DNA of 64,000 bases from an uncultured Oscillospiraceae bacterium. GTDB taxonomy: Bacteria > Bacillota > Clostridia > Oscillospirales > Oscillospiraceae. Position numbers and translations under genes: made by a program. This document shows positions 16,072 through 24,503 of this stretch, in pieces. The notes under the pieces were generated by a model. The model was not told where the DNA came from, made no database searches, and saw only the letters and a program-made list of their open reading frames with translations. Each line of letters opens with the position of its first letter. The stretch's first letter is position 1. The DNA is taken from the NCBI GenBank assembly GCA_934636655.1, contig CAKUAS010000007.1, forward strand, positions 1-64,000, in the 5' to 3' direction.

Positions 16072-17565
16072 GTGTCAAGCGTTCGAGTGCTGCTCGGCGG
16101 CAAAAGTTTTGAGCTTGAAGCCAAAGATGGCGAAACTCTGCTTTCGGCGCTGCGGCGCAATGGTTTCACCCTCCCGGCAGCCTGCGGCGGCAGAGGCAAA
16201 TGCGGCAAATGCCGCGTTAAGATAAACGGCGTTTCACGCCTTGCCTGCCGCGCCGCTATAAGCGACGGCGATGAGGTTACGCTGCCAGAGAGCTCAGGTG
16301 GAAGGATACTCACGGAAACGCCCGAGATATTGCATGCAAAGGGCGGTCTTTCCGGCTGCGCCGCCGCTGTCGACCTCGGCACGACGACCGTAGCCGTGCG
16401 GCTTTACGATCTTGAAACCGGCCGCGAGGCAGCCACCGCGAGCGCGTGGAACGCACAGGCTGCCTACGGCGGCGACGTGATAAGCCGTATACGTCACACG
16501 ATGGACGCTCCCGACGGACTCGGTGAGCTGTCGCGCATCATACGATTGCAGGTAAAGGATATGATAGGCTCGGCACTCGCTCGCTGCGGCAGAGATAAAA
16601 GCGAGCTCAGGCACAGCGTTTTGGTCGGCAACACCGTCATGCAGCACATATTCGCAAATTTTCCCGTACAGAGCATAGCCGTCGCCCCGTTTGAGCCGCA
16701 CACTCTGTTTGGCGTTGAGCTTGACGATACGCTCCTCGGTGCGCCGCTGTACTATGCGCCCTGCGTTGCCGGCTACATCGGCGGCGATATCACCGCCGGA
16801 CTTCTGGCATCGGACCTGAGCAATAAAGACGGACGATACCTGTTTCTCGATATCGGCACGAACGGCGAGATGGCGCTCGGCGGAAAAGGCGGCTTTCGCT
16901 GCTGCGCCGTAGCCTCGGGTCCGGCATTTGAGGGCGCGGGAATAAGCTGCGGCATGCCCGCCATAGACGGAGCGGTCAGCCATGTGCGCTTCAGCGGCGG
17001 ATTTTTATATGACACTGTCGGGAACGCTCCCCCGCGCGGTCTGTGCGGCTCGGGACTAATCGATCTCATAGCGGCGCTGCTCGAGCTCGGCTGCATCGAC
17101 GAGGGCGGCAGGCTTCTTCCTCCGGACGACGCTCCGGAAAAAATGCGCCGCTATTTAACGTGCGACGCTGACGGAAACGGCGTTTTTCACTTGACGCACG
17201 AAGTCTATCTCACGGCGCAGGATGTGCGTAATCTTCAGCTTGCAAAGGCCGCTGTCGCGGCCGGCATAAGTGTGCTGCTGGCTGCCGAGGGCATAACTGT
17301 CGAAAAGCTCGACGGCGTGTATCTCGCCGGCGGCTTCGGGAGCTATCTTGATCCCAAAAGCGCAGTGAAGATCGGTATGCTGCCGCATCTTCCACCCGAT
17401 AAGCTCCACAATTCTGGCAATACGGCGCTTGCCGGAGCGTCCATTATGGCGCTCGACACGGAAAAGATCGGCTGCGTGCGGAAGATCGCGCAAGGCTGCG
17501 ATTACATAGAGCTTTCAGGACGCGCGGACTTTGCCGCAGCGTTTGCCGAAAACATTGCATTTTAA
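16072..17565 (+). CDS. Corrinoid-activating ASKHA protein (RACE/DUF4445), short form
   Basis: An N-terminal 2Fe-2S ferredoxin domain has Cys38, Cys44, Cys47 and Cys59. From about residue 95 an ASKHA ATPase-like domain follows (AAVDLGTTTVAVRL, FLDIGTNGEMAL, GLCGSGLIDL, YLAGGFG). RACE proteins use ATP to reduce Co(II) corrinoid to active Co(I). At 497 residues it is clearly shorter than the usual 600-650 and lacks most of the linker/middle domain. I prefer GTG 16072, because AAGGGG (16059-16063) is well spaced from it and too close to the ATG at 16066. It is followed 18 bases later by the homocysteine methyltransferase. Confidence 0.85.
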   Translation: MSSVRVLLGGKSFELEAKDGETLLSALRRNGFTLPAACGGRGKCGKCRVKINGVSRLACRAAISDGDEVTLPESSGGRILTETPEILHAKGGLSGCAAAVDLGTTTVAVRLYDLETGREAATASAWNAQAAYGGDVISRIRHTMDAPDGLGELSRIIRLQVKDMIGSALARCGRDKSELRHSVLVGNTVMQHIFANFPVQSIAVAPFEPHTLFGVELDDTLLGAPLYYAPCVAGYIGGDITAGLLASDLSNKDGRYLFLDIGTNGEMALGGKGGFRCCAVASGPAFEGAGISCGMPAIDGAVSHVRFSGGFLYDTVGNAPPRGLCGSGLIDLIAALLELGCIDEGGRLLPPDDAPEKMRRYLTCDADGNGVFHLTHEVYLTAQDVRNLQLAKAAVAAGISVLLAAEGITVEKLDGVYLAGGFGSYLDPKSAVKIGMLPHLPPDKLHNSGNTALAGASIMALDTEKIGCVRKIAQGCDYIELSGRADFAAAFAENIAF

Positions 17566-17583
17566 ACTACGGAGGTCATTTAT

Positions 17584-18801
17584 ATGCAGATGCGTTTTCC
17601 TCTTATTCTTGACGGAGCAACGGGCACGGAGCTGCAAAAGCGCGGCTACATGGGCGACGTTAGCGCAGAGCAGTGGGTGCTCGAAAACCCCGACAGCATA
17701 ATCGATATCCAGCGCGGCTATGTCGAGGCCGGAAGCAATGTTCTGTACTCGCCGAGCTTCGGCGCGAACAGGCGCAAGCTCGAAGAGCACGGCATCTTCA
17801 ACAAAACCGCAGAGTACAATCTCCGCCTTGCGGAGCTTTCCAAAAAAGCGGCTGACGGTAAGGCATGGGTAGCGGGCGATATCTCCCCAACCGGCATGTT
17901 CCTCAGTCCGCTCGGCGAGGCTTCGTTCGAGGAGCTTGTGGATATATACACCGAGCAGGCGGCGGGGCTTGAAAAGGCCGGAGTAGACCTGTTCGTTATC
18001 GAGACGATGATGACGCTGTCGGACGCGCGCGCTGCCGTGCTGGCCGTGCGCAGCGTGAGCGAAAAGCCCATATTCGTGACCTTCACCTGCGACGAATCCG
18101 GCCGCAGTCTTTCGGGCACGGACGTGACGGCGGCTCTCGTCGTTTTGCAGGGCATGGGCATCAGCGCCTTCGGTCTCAACTGCTCAACAGGGCCCGAGCA
18201 GATGCTCACGCAGCTTAAACGTCTGCGCAAATTTGCGCGTGTCCCACTCATAGCAAAGCCCAACGCCGGCATGCCGCAGATAGTTGACGGCAAAACGGTG
18301 TACGACTGCCCGCTGGACGAGTTTACCGCCTTCGTGCAGCCCATGCTCGATGCCGGAGTCGCTATATTCGGCGGCTGCTGCGGCACAACCAGCGAGCACG
18401 TCGCGGCGCTCAGCAGTGCGCTAAAGGGCGCGAAATTTGCCAACCCCGCGCCGGAACAAAGCGATATGCTCCCTGCTTCAACCGAAAAAGAGCCCATGTT
18501 CCTCCCCGCCGACGCAAAGCACGGCAAGGTGCTCACCGTAACGGACGAGCTTGAGGATACTCTCGCAGATGAACTCGATTCGGACGACGTCATGGTCACT
18601 ATCAGACTCTCCGGCTGGGAAGATGTCGATACCTTCGCCGACTGCCAGTACATGATAAACAAACCCCTGTGCATAGTCTGCGATGACGCAGACGTTCTCG
18701 AATCGGCGCTGCGCGTCTATCAGGGCAGAGCCCTGTACGAGGGCGCGCTTTCCGAGGAGGAGCTGCTCCCCCTGTGCGATAAATACGGGCTGATAATTTG
18801 A
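17584..18801 (+). CDS. Homocysteine S-methyltransferase-domain protein
   Basis: Residues 1-285 form the homocysteine-binding barrel shared by MetH, BHMT and MmuM, with zinc ligands Cys200 (GLNCS) and Cys265-Cys266 (GGCCGTT). The last 110 residues contain an acidic linker and an alpha/beta segment that I do not recognise; there is no pterin-binding or B12 domain. With the neighbouring corrinoid fusion protein and activator it could pass the corrinoid-bound methyl group to homocysteine, giving methionine. ATG 17584 follows GGAGGT and is in an operon with the activator. Confidence 0.85.
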   Translation: MQMRFPLILDGATGTELQKRGYMGDVSAEQWVLENPDSIIDIQRGYVEAGSNVLYSPSFGANRRKLEEHGIFNKTAEYNLRLAELSKKAADGKAWVAGDISPTGMFLSPLGEASFEELVDIYTEQAAGLEKAGVDLFVIETMMTLSDARAAVLAVRSVSEKPIFVTFTCDESGRSLSGTDVTAALVVLQGMGISAFGLNCSTGPEQMLTQLKRLRKFARVPLIAKPNAGMPQIVDGKTVYDCPLDEFTAFVQPMLDAGVAIFGGCCGTTSEHVAALSSALKGAKFANPAPEQSDMLPASTEKEPMFLPADAKHGKVLTVTDELEDTLADELDSDDVMVTIRLSGWEDVDTFADCQYMINKPLCIVCDDADVLESALRVYQGRALYEGALSEEELLPLCDKYGLII

Positions 18802-18857
18802 CGGCACTTCTCGGGTTAGTGTATAATATAGACAAATCTGATAAGGAGGTCATGAAA

Positions 18858-19247
18858 ATGAGGTTAAGTCAGGCAATATCGAGCGTATTCAAAAACTACG
18901 CGAATTTCAACGGCAGAGCTCGCCGCAGTGAGTTCTGGTTCTTTGAGCTGTTCAATCTGATCATTTACCTTGCAGTCAGCATTATTGACTACTTCGTAAC
19001 AGGCGGCTCGGACTCTTTAAGCTTCATATCGATCCTCTATTGGCTGTATAATCTCGCGATTATTGTTCCCTCACTGGCGGTATCGTGGCGCAGGCTGCAC
19101 GATATCGGCAAGTCCGGCGCTTACACGCTGTTTATTCTCATTCCTCTCATCGGCTGGATCTTCCTTCTGGCATGGTGGGCAAAGGACAGCGACATGGGTG
19201 AGAACCGATTTGGTCCTAATCCCAAGGGACAGCACCCCGAAAACTGA
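18858..19247 (+). CDS. DUF805 small membrane protein
   Basis: The 129-residue protein has the DUF805 pattern: an N-terminal FNGRARRSEFWFF block, four hydrophobic helices, WRRLHDIGKSG between helices 3 and 4, and a polar tail ending FGPNPKG. The function of the family is unknown. ATG 18858 is chosen over ATG 18852 because the strong AAGGAGGT (18843-18850) is better spaced from it. It is closed by a bidirectional terminator. Confidence 0.85.
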   Translation: MRLSQAISSVFKNYANFNGRARRSEFWFFELFNLIIYLAVSIIDYFVTGGSDSLSFISILYWLYNLAIIVPSLAVSWRRLHDIGKSGAYTLFILIPLIGWIFLLAWWAKDSDMGENRFGPNPKGQHPEN

Positions 19248-19255
19248 AATTAAAC

Positions 19256-19286
19256 GAAAAAAGCACCGCTGAGCGGTGCTTTTTTT
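19256..19286. terminator. Bidirectional terminator
   Basis: A 9-bp stem (19261-19269 with 19273-19281) is flanked by A6 and T7 tracts. It serves DUF805 on the plus strand and the convergent DUF1275 gene on the minus strand. Confidence 0.9.
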
Positions 19287-20011
19287 CATGCGGTCTTATT
19301 TAGACTTAAGTATCTATCCTCACTCACGACCATATAGTAGGCCGCAGCGGCAAGTATTATATTGACCCACGCGCCCCGGACACCCATGAATTTCACGGCA
19401 AAGAAACCTATCGCCGCTCCGAAGTGGAAGGCAAGCAGGGTGAATACATAGAACTTTACCTTTTTGAAGTGCACTCGGTCGCCGTCGGTAATGTACTGCG
19501 CAAGCGCAAGCGAGGCCTGCTTTGTGTTGTTGGTGGAGAATATGGTCGAGCTGACAAAGCCCTTCGCGCCTGAGAACGTGCTCCATTGCACGCTCATGGC
19601 GAAGAATATCGGATAGAGCGCCAATATCACATTCGCGTCGGCCGGGATAAAGCACAAAGCGATGCAGGCAAGCGCGTCAATAAGCGGCGCTTGCCTGCGC
19701 ATATCGAGGCCGAAAAAGTGCGGCAGAAGCACGGTCATCATCGTGCCCGCAACGTATATCACCAGCGCTCCGATATGCAGCAGCACGGCTATCCCGTCGC
19801 CGCGCAGAGCGTTTATGGTCAGCTCCAGCAGGTTCATCGTCTGCGCACTGGCGAGGATGCCGCTGCGGCAGAGTATGGCATACGCGCCGAAAAATCCGCC
19901 GACGGAAGCAAACGACAGATGCCTGTATAGATCGACATTTTCATTGACAAACAATATATCGCCTGATTTCAAACAATTCTTGTTCAAAGCGAACGAAAAC
20001 AAGTATACCAT
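19286..20011 (-). CDS. YoaK-family (DUF1275) membrane protein
   Basis: About six hydrophobic helices and the family signature near the N-terminus (GGFFGAYAILCRSGILASAQTMN) identify a DUF1275/YoaK protein, a group of small integral membrane proteins of uncertain transport role. The start is uncertain. ATG 20011 lacks a ribosome site and overlaps a good minus-strand promoter (TTGCTT, 16 bp, TATACT). A TTG at 19954 behind AGGCGA may therefore be the true start, giving 222 residues. Either version keeps all membrane segments. Confidence 0.8.
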   Translation of the reverse strand: MVYLFSFALNKNCLKSGDILFVNENVDLYRHLSFASVGGFFGAYAILCRSGILASAQTMNLLELTINALRGDGIAVLLHIGALVIYVAGTMMTVLLPHFFGLDMRRQAPLIDALACIALCFIPADANVILALYPIFFAMSVQWSTFSGAKGFVSSTIFSTNNTKQASLALAQYITDGDRVHFKKVKFYVFTLLAFHFGAAIGFFAVKFMGVRGAWVNIILAAAAYYMVVSEDRYLSLNKTA

Positions 20012-20093
20012 AATTAAATAATTAAGCAAGGCTTTTTATTGCCACGGAAATGATCTTGTGATAAACTGTTAAAATCATTATTGAGGTGATATT

Positions 20094-20975
20094 ATGTACG
20101 AGCTTATTCAGGTTTCAAATAATTCATATTATGTTAACTGCCCTGCCAAGATCGGTCTCTATCGCTGCGAGGATAACGGCGTTTATCTCATCGACAGCGG
20201 CAGCGACAAGGAGGCCGGGCGCAAGGTACGGCAGATACTCGACAAAAACGGCTGGACTCTGCGCGCGATACTCGTGACGCACTCGAACGCCGATCACATA
20301 GGCGGCTGCAAGTATCTCCAGGCGCAGACAGGATGCGCGATCTACGCTCCCGGTATTGAGTGCGACTTTACGCGCCACACTCTGCTTGAGCCTTCGTTTT
20401 TATACGGCGGCTATCCCCCGAAGGCGCTGCGGCATAAGTTTCTCATGGCGCAGAGCGCCGACGCTCAGGAATTGACCGCGGAAACGCTTCCCGAGGGCTT
20501 TGAGATGATCCCATTACCGGGGCACTTTTTCGACATGGTGGGCTTCCGCACGCCGGATAACGTCGTGTTCCTCGCCGACTGCCTCTCGAGCCGTGAGACG
20601 CTCGAAAAATACCGCATCGGCTTTATATATGACGTGCAGGCATATATGGACACGCTTGAGAAGGTCAAGGCGCTCGAGGCTAACTGCTTCGTGCCCGCAC
20701 ACGCGGCTGCGTGCGAGGACGTGCGCGAGCTTGCGCAGTATAACATAGACACCGTACGCGAGATAGCCGAGCGCATCGTTTCCATATGCACCGAGCCGCA
20801 GAATTTTGAGACGATACTCAAGCGCCTGTTTGACGAATATTCGCTCGAGCTGAGCTTCGAGCAGTACGCCCTTGTCGGCAGCACGGTTCGCTCGTACCTT
20901 GCGTATCTGCTGGATAGCGGCAGGCTCTGCGTCAAATGCGAGGGCAACATGCTGCTGTGGGAGGCTGCAAAATAA
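20094..20975 (+). CDS. MBL-fold metallohydrolase
   Basis: The 293-residue protein has a metallo-beta-lactamase fold with LIDSG, the metal motif THSNADHIGG (Asn replaces the usual first His of HxHxDH), PGHFFDM, FLADCL and VPAHAA. About 70 helical residues follow at the C-terminus. It probably hydrolyses a small ester or thioester in the cytoplasm. The Asn substitution could alter metal occupancy. ATG 20094 follows GAGGTGAT. The TauE gene starts 4 bases after its stop, so the two are probably cotranscribed. Confidence 0.85.
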   Translation: MYELIQVSNNSYYVNCPAKIGLYRCEDNGVYLIDSGSDKEAGRKVRQILDKNGWTLRAILVTHSNADHIGGCKYLQAQTGCAIYAPGIECDFTRHTLLEPSFLYGGYPPKALRHKFLMAQSADAQELTAETLPEGFEMIPLPGHFFDMVGFRTPDNVVFLADCLSSRETLEKYRIGFIYDVQAYMDTLEKVKALEANCFVPAHAAACEDVRELAQYNIDTVREIAERIVSICTEPQNFETILKRLFDEYSLELSFEQYALVGSTVRSYLAYLLDSGRLCVKCEGNMLLWEAAK

Positions 20976-20978
20976 GCC

Positions 20979-21743
20979 GTGGATATCTCAGTTATTCAGT
21001 TTCTCATCGTCTGCCCGCTCGTTTTCCTCGCCGGATTTGTCGATGCCGTCGCTGGCGGCGGCGGGCTCATCTCACTCCCGGCGTATCTCATCGCGGGCTT
21101 CCCCGTCCACTTCGCCATCGGTACGAATAAGATAAGCTCCGCCATGGGTACGACGCTCACCACCGTGCGATACACGAAAAGCGGCTTCATTCCGTGGAAG
21201 CAGGCGATATTCTGCGTCGTCTTCGCTCTTTTGGGCTCTGCCTGCGGCGCAAACCTCGCGCTGCTCATAGACGACTACATATTCAAAATAATCATGCTCG
21301 TCATACTGCCGCTCACGGGTGCATATGTCATGAAGGGCAAGGCGCTCAATGCTGAGTTTGAGCCGTACTCAAAGCGCAAGACCACGCTCCTCGGCTGTGC
21401 CATTGCGTTTTTTATCGGCGCATACGACGGCTTTTACGGACCGGGCACGGGCACATTCCTTATCCTGCTGCTCACCGCTCTTGCGCACATGCCGGTGACC
21501 GAGGCAAACGGCGTGAGCAAGGCGATAAACCTTGCAACGAACATCTCCGCGCTCGTCGTTTTCATCATAAACGGCAAGGTCATCTTTGCCGTCGGCCTTG
21601 TCGCCGGACTGTTCTCCATCGCCGGCAACTGGCTCGGCTCGAGCTTCTTCAAAAAGGGCGGCAGCAAGGCCGTAAAGCCCATCATGATAACAGTCCTCGT
21701 CATCTTCTTCATAAAGGTACTGTACGAGGTCATCGGAGCGTAA
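20979..21743 (+). CDS. TauE/SafE-family anion permease
   Basis: The 254-residue, eight-helix membrane protein has the two-fold repeat of the TauE/SafE family: GFVDAVAGGGGLISLPAYLI at the start and GAYDGFYGPGTGTFLILLL in the middle. The family exports sulfonates, sulfite or related organic acids. It starts at GTG 20979 just after the MBL gene, whose 3' end supplies GGGAGG, and ends at a strong terminator. Pairing with the MBL enzyme suggests disposal of a hydrolysis product, which is inference. Confidence 0.88.
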   Translation: MDISVIQFLIVCPLVFLAGFVDAVAGGGGLISLPAYLIAGFPVHFAIGTNKISSAMGTTLTTVRYTKSGFIPWKQAIFCVVFALLGSACGANLALLIDDYIFKIIMLVILPLTGAYVMKGKALNAEFEPYSKRKTTLLGCAIAFFIGAYDGFYGPGTGTFLILLLTALAHMPVTEANGVSKAINLATNISALVVFIINGKVIFAVGLVAGLFSIAGNWLGSSFFKKGGSKAVKPIMITVLVIFFIKVLYEVIGA

Positions 21744-21771
21744 AAAATCCGGAGCTGAGCTCCGGATTTTT
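21744..21771 (+). terminator. Terminator after TauE gene
   Basis: AAAAATCCGGAGC pairs with GCTCCGGATTTTT around a 3-nt loop, directly at the stop codon. Confidence 0.9.
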
Positions 21772-21824
21772 ATGTTTATACGCCATCTGAGTATTTAGCA
21801 CATTTTTTGAATCGTTGTAATAGA

Positions 21825-21848
21825 AAAACCGCCCCAAAGGGCGGTTTT
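21825..21848 (-). terminator. Terminator of the LRR/SLH gene
   Basis: A 10-bp stem (21825-21834 with 21839-21848) with a 4-nt loop is flanked by A and T tracts. It lies 6 bases downstream of the minus-strand stop and could also back up the plus-strand terminator. Confidence 0.85.
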
Positions 21849-21854
21849 TAAAGT

Positions 21855-23120
21855 TCAGCGTATTGCGTTGCGGCACAGGAAACTTACGATATGGCCGCGG
21901 GTGCAGGTGCCGTTAGGAGAAAACGTCGTTGCGCTCGTGCCACTGACGACGCCGCTTGAATATCCCCAGCACATAGCGCCGTAATAGTATGCGCCTGCAT
22001 TTATATCAGTGAACTCCGGCATCGCCGTCGGGCCGGGCTCGCCCTCACTGCGCCATATAAGGGTGACGGCCTCGGCGCGGGTTATCGTCCTGCCGGGAGA
22101 AAACGTTGTTTTCGTCGTTCCGCTCGTTATCTTGTTCTGCACAGCCCACAGGACCGCGTCATAACAGTAGCTGCCCTCTTTGACATCAACAAAAGGATTC
22201 TCGACACCGCTGACTTTCGGGCTTCCGGCCGCACGCCACAGGAACGTGACCACCTGACCGCGAGTGCAGCCGGCTGAAGGGCTGAATGTCGCAGCGGTCG
22301 TACCCTTTGTTATATTCTCTTCGGATGCCCAGAGTACGGGACCATAGCAATAGCTGCTCTGCGGCACATCTGTGAACGCATCGTCAACAGGCTTCTGATC
22401 GCCGAAATTGAAAAACGGCGGTTCCCACACAGCCGTGCTTTTTCCTACAACAGCGGCCTTGCATGCAAGCCGGTTATATGCAACGTTGACATTAGTATAA
22501 GTCGTATCCGGACGCAGCGCAATAACTCGCAGTTCGTTATTCTGGCAGCTGAGTTCCGTAAGTCCGGCCGGCAGCTTCGGCAGATGCTGCAGGCTGTTAT
22601 TGCCGCAATCGAGGTTCGTAAGACTGTCAGGAAGCTCCGGCAGTGCGGTAAGCTCATTGCTGCCGCAGCTAAGCCCCTCAAGCGATGCCGACAGCTTCGG
22701 AAGCTCGGATATCCGGTTTCCGCTGCAATCGAGAGTGATCAGGCTGTCGGGAAGCTCCGGCAGTGCGGCAAGCTCATTGTTTTCGCAGCTGAGTATCATG
22801 AGGGCTTCCGGCAGCGCATCAATGCTCTTAAGTCCGCAATTATCAACAAAAAGCTGCATCAAATGCGGCAGCAGCTCAACACCCTTGAGCGTCGTGATGC
22901 TTTTTCCACTAAAATTAAGTATCGTAGGTTCGTACTGCTCATATTCCGACAGGATACCGTCTTCATCGGTGTCGTAATACTTGAGCTCTTCCCTCAGCGT
23001 TTTGTCCGGGAAATTTGCTTCGCTAAGCTCGACACCAGTTTCATCAGCAAAAACGGCGCTCGGCAGCAGGCAGACCACCATAACGATCGCCAGCACTACG
23101 GCTAAGACTCTGTTTTTCAT
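21855..23120 (-). CDS. Secreted LRR surface protein with three SLH domains
   Basis: The 421-residue protein has a Sec signal peptide (residues 1-26, ending AVFA). Leucine-rich repeats with the LPxLPxSLxxLxCxxNxLxx pattern (about 60-225) follow, then three S-layer homology domains (about 245-421; AFTDV, YYGAMCWG, TFSPNGTCTRG). The SLH domains anchor it to cell-wall polymer and the LRRs offer a binding surface, as in bacterial adhesins. Segment 30-60 contains a dockerin/EF-like DTDEDGILS. ATG 23120 follows AAGGAG. It is monocistronic. Confidence 0.88.
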   Translation of the reverse strand: MKNRVLAVVLAIVMVVCLLPSAVFADETGVELSEANFPDKTLREELKYYDTDEDGILSEYEQYEPTILNFSGKSITTLKGVELLPHLMQLFVDNCGLKSIDALPEALMILSCENNELAALPELPDSLITLDCSGNRISELPKLSASLEGLSCGSNELTALPELPDSLTNLDCGNNSLQHLPKLPAGLTELSCQNNELRVIALRPDTTYTNVNVAYNRLACKAAVVGKSTAVWEPPFFNFGDQKPVDDAFTDVPQSSYCYGPVLWASEENITKGTTAATFSPSAGCTRGQVVTFLWRAAGSPKVSGVENPFVDVKEGSYCYDAVLWAVQNKITSGTTKTTFSPGRTITRAEAVTLIWRSEGEPGPTAMPEFTDINAGAYYYGAMCWGYSSGVVSGTSATTFSPNGTCTRGHIVSFLCRNAIR

Positions 23121-23213
23121 AGCTATCTCCTTTTTTTGCTTTTTATGTTTTTTAATTGTACCATACATTCTCACTCTATTCAAGTACATAAACTTACCGA
23201 CCGCACTAAATAT

Positions 23214-23257
23214 AAAGACCTCTTTCTGTCTGAAGCATCAGACAAAAAGAGGTCTTT
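23214..23257 (-). terminator. Terminator of gapA
   Basis: A 20-position stem with one mismatch (23214-23233 with 23238-23257) and a 4-nt loop lies downstream of the gap stop on the minus strand, with T-rich sequence after it. Confidence 0.85.
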
Positions 23258-23289
23258 TCTTAATCAAATTTCAAATTTAAATTATTCCA

Positions 23290-24300
23290 TTATGCCTTGC
23301 GGACCTTGTCGATATGGCGGGTGAGGTCGAGCATCTTGCAGGAGAAGCCCCACTCGTTATCGTACCATGCCATAAGCTTTACGAAGTTATCGTTGAGCGC
23401 CAGACCGGCCTTTGCATCGAAGATGCTGGTGTGAGGATCGGTGATGAAGTCGGAGGAAACGACCTCGTCCTCGCAATACTCGATAACACCCTTCATCGGG
23501 CCTTCGCTTGCTGCCTTGACGGCTGCGCAGATCTCATCGTAAGTTGCGCCCTTCTCGAGGCGGCAGGTCAGGTCGACGATAGAAACGTCGGCACTGGGAA
23601 TACGCATGGAGGTACCGGTCAGCTTGCCCTTGAGCTCGGGGATGACCTTGCCGACTGCCTTTGCAGCGCCGGTGCTGGTGGGAATGATGTTGCCGTGAAC
23701 GCCGCGGCCAAGACGCCAGTTCTTCTTGGAGAAGCCGTCGACGACTTCCTGAGTCGCGGTGTCTGCATGGACGGTGGTCATGAGTCCCTCGACGATGCCG
23801 AAGTTATCGTTTATTACCTTGGCGAGAGGCGCCAGGCAGTTGGTGGTGCAGGAAGCGTTGGAAACGACCTTGATATCGGGTGTGTACTTATCGAGGTTTA
23901 CGCCGCAGACGAACATCGGGGTATCGTCCTTGGACGGGCCGGACAGAACGACAACCTGTGCGCCTGCATCGAGGTGAGCCTGTGCCTTCTCGGTGGTAAG
24001 GAATGCGCCGGTGCATTCGAGAACGTACTCAACGCCCATCTCGCCCCAAGGCAGCTCTGCCGGGTTGCGGTTGCCGACAACGGCGACACGCTTGCCGTTA
24101 ACGGTGATGGAATTATCGTCATACTCAACGGTTCCCTGGAAGCGGCCGTGTACGGAGTCATACTTCACGGTGTACGCAAGCTGGGCGGGGGTCTTATCGG
24201 GAGCGTTTATGGCAACGATCTCGATATCGTCGGCAACGATGCCGGCTCTGAATGCCAGACGGCCGATGCGGCCAAAACCATTGATTGCAACTTTGATCAT
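23290..24300 (-). CDS. gapA: Glyceraldehyde-3-phosphate dehydrogenase
   Basis: The 336-residue enzyme has the NAD Rossmann motif INGFGRIGR and the catalytic SNASCTTNC (Cys151) with NEWGFS near the end, and the normal family length. It oxidises glyceraldehyde-3-phosphate to 1,3-bisphosphoglycerate in glycolysis. I chose ATG 24300, preceded by GGAGGAAC, over an in-frame ATG at 24315 that overlaps this site. It stands alone, not with pgk/tpi, and the codon choice suggests high expression. Confidence 0.97.
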   Translation of the reverse strand: MIKVAINGFGRIGRLAFRAGIVADDIEIVAINAPDKTPAQLAYTVKYDSVHGRFQGTVEYDDNSITVNGKRVAVVGNRNPAELPWGEMGVEYVLECTGAFLTTEKAQAHLDAGAQVVVLSGPSKDDTPMFVCGVNLDKYTPDIKVVSNASCTTNCLAPLAKVINDNFGIVEGLMTTVHADTATQEVVDGFSKKNWRLGRGVHGNIIPTSTGAAKAVGKVIPELKGKLTGTSMRIPSADVSIVDLTCRLEKGATYDEICAAVKAASEGPMKGVIEYCEDEVVSSDFITDPHTSIFDAKAGLALNDNFVKLMAWYDNEWGFSCKMLDLTRHIDKVRKA

Positions 24301-24443
24301 TTTATGTTCCTCCATTAAATTAATTTCAGCGTGGAAAACATTACTTGCTGTTTAATTAAGAGTTTAACATATAATATACTCAAAAATCAATATTTCGATA
24401 CAGCCAAATATCCGATAAAAAATCGTCTTTTTGAGGGCGGCTA

Positions 24444-24472
24444 TTGTATATTTTGCTTGTTTTTGATAGAAT
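24444..24472 (+). promoter_or_regulatory. Promoter of the kinase-like gene
   Basis: TTGTAT (24444-24449) and TAGAAT (24467-24472) with a 17-bp spacer lie 31 bases before the ATG at 24504. Confidence 0.55.
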
Positions 24473-24503
24473 GAGGGCGAAAACTATTTGGAGGTGACTT
24501 ACC

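Noticed and set aside
23314..24318. 334-codon open frame opposite gapA
   Set aside because: Antisense of GAPDH with no start signal.
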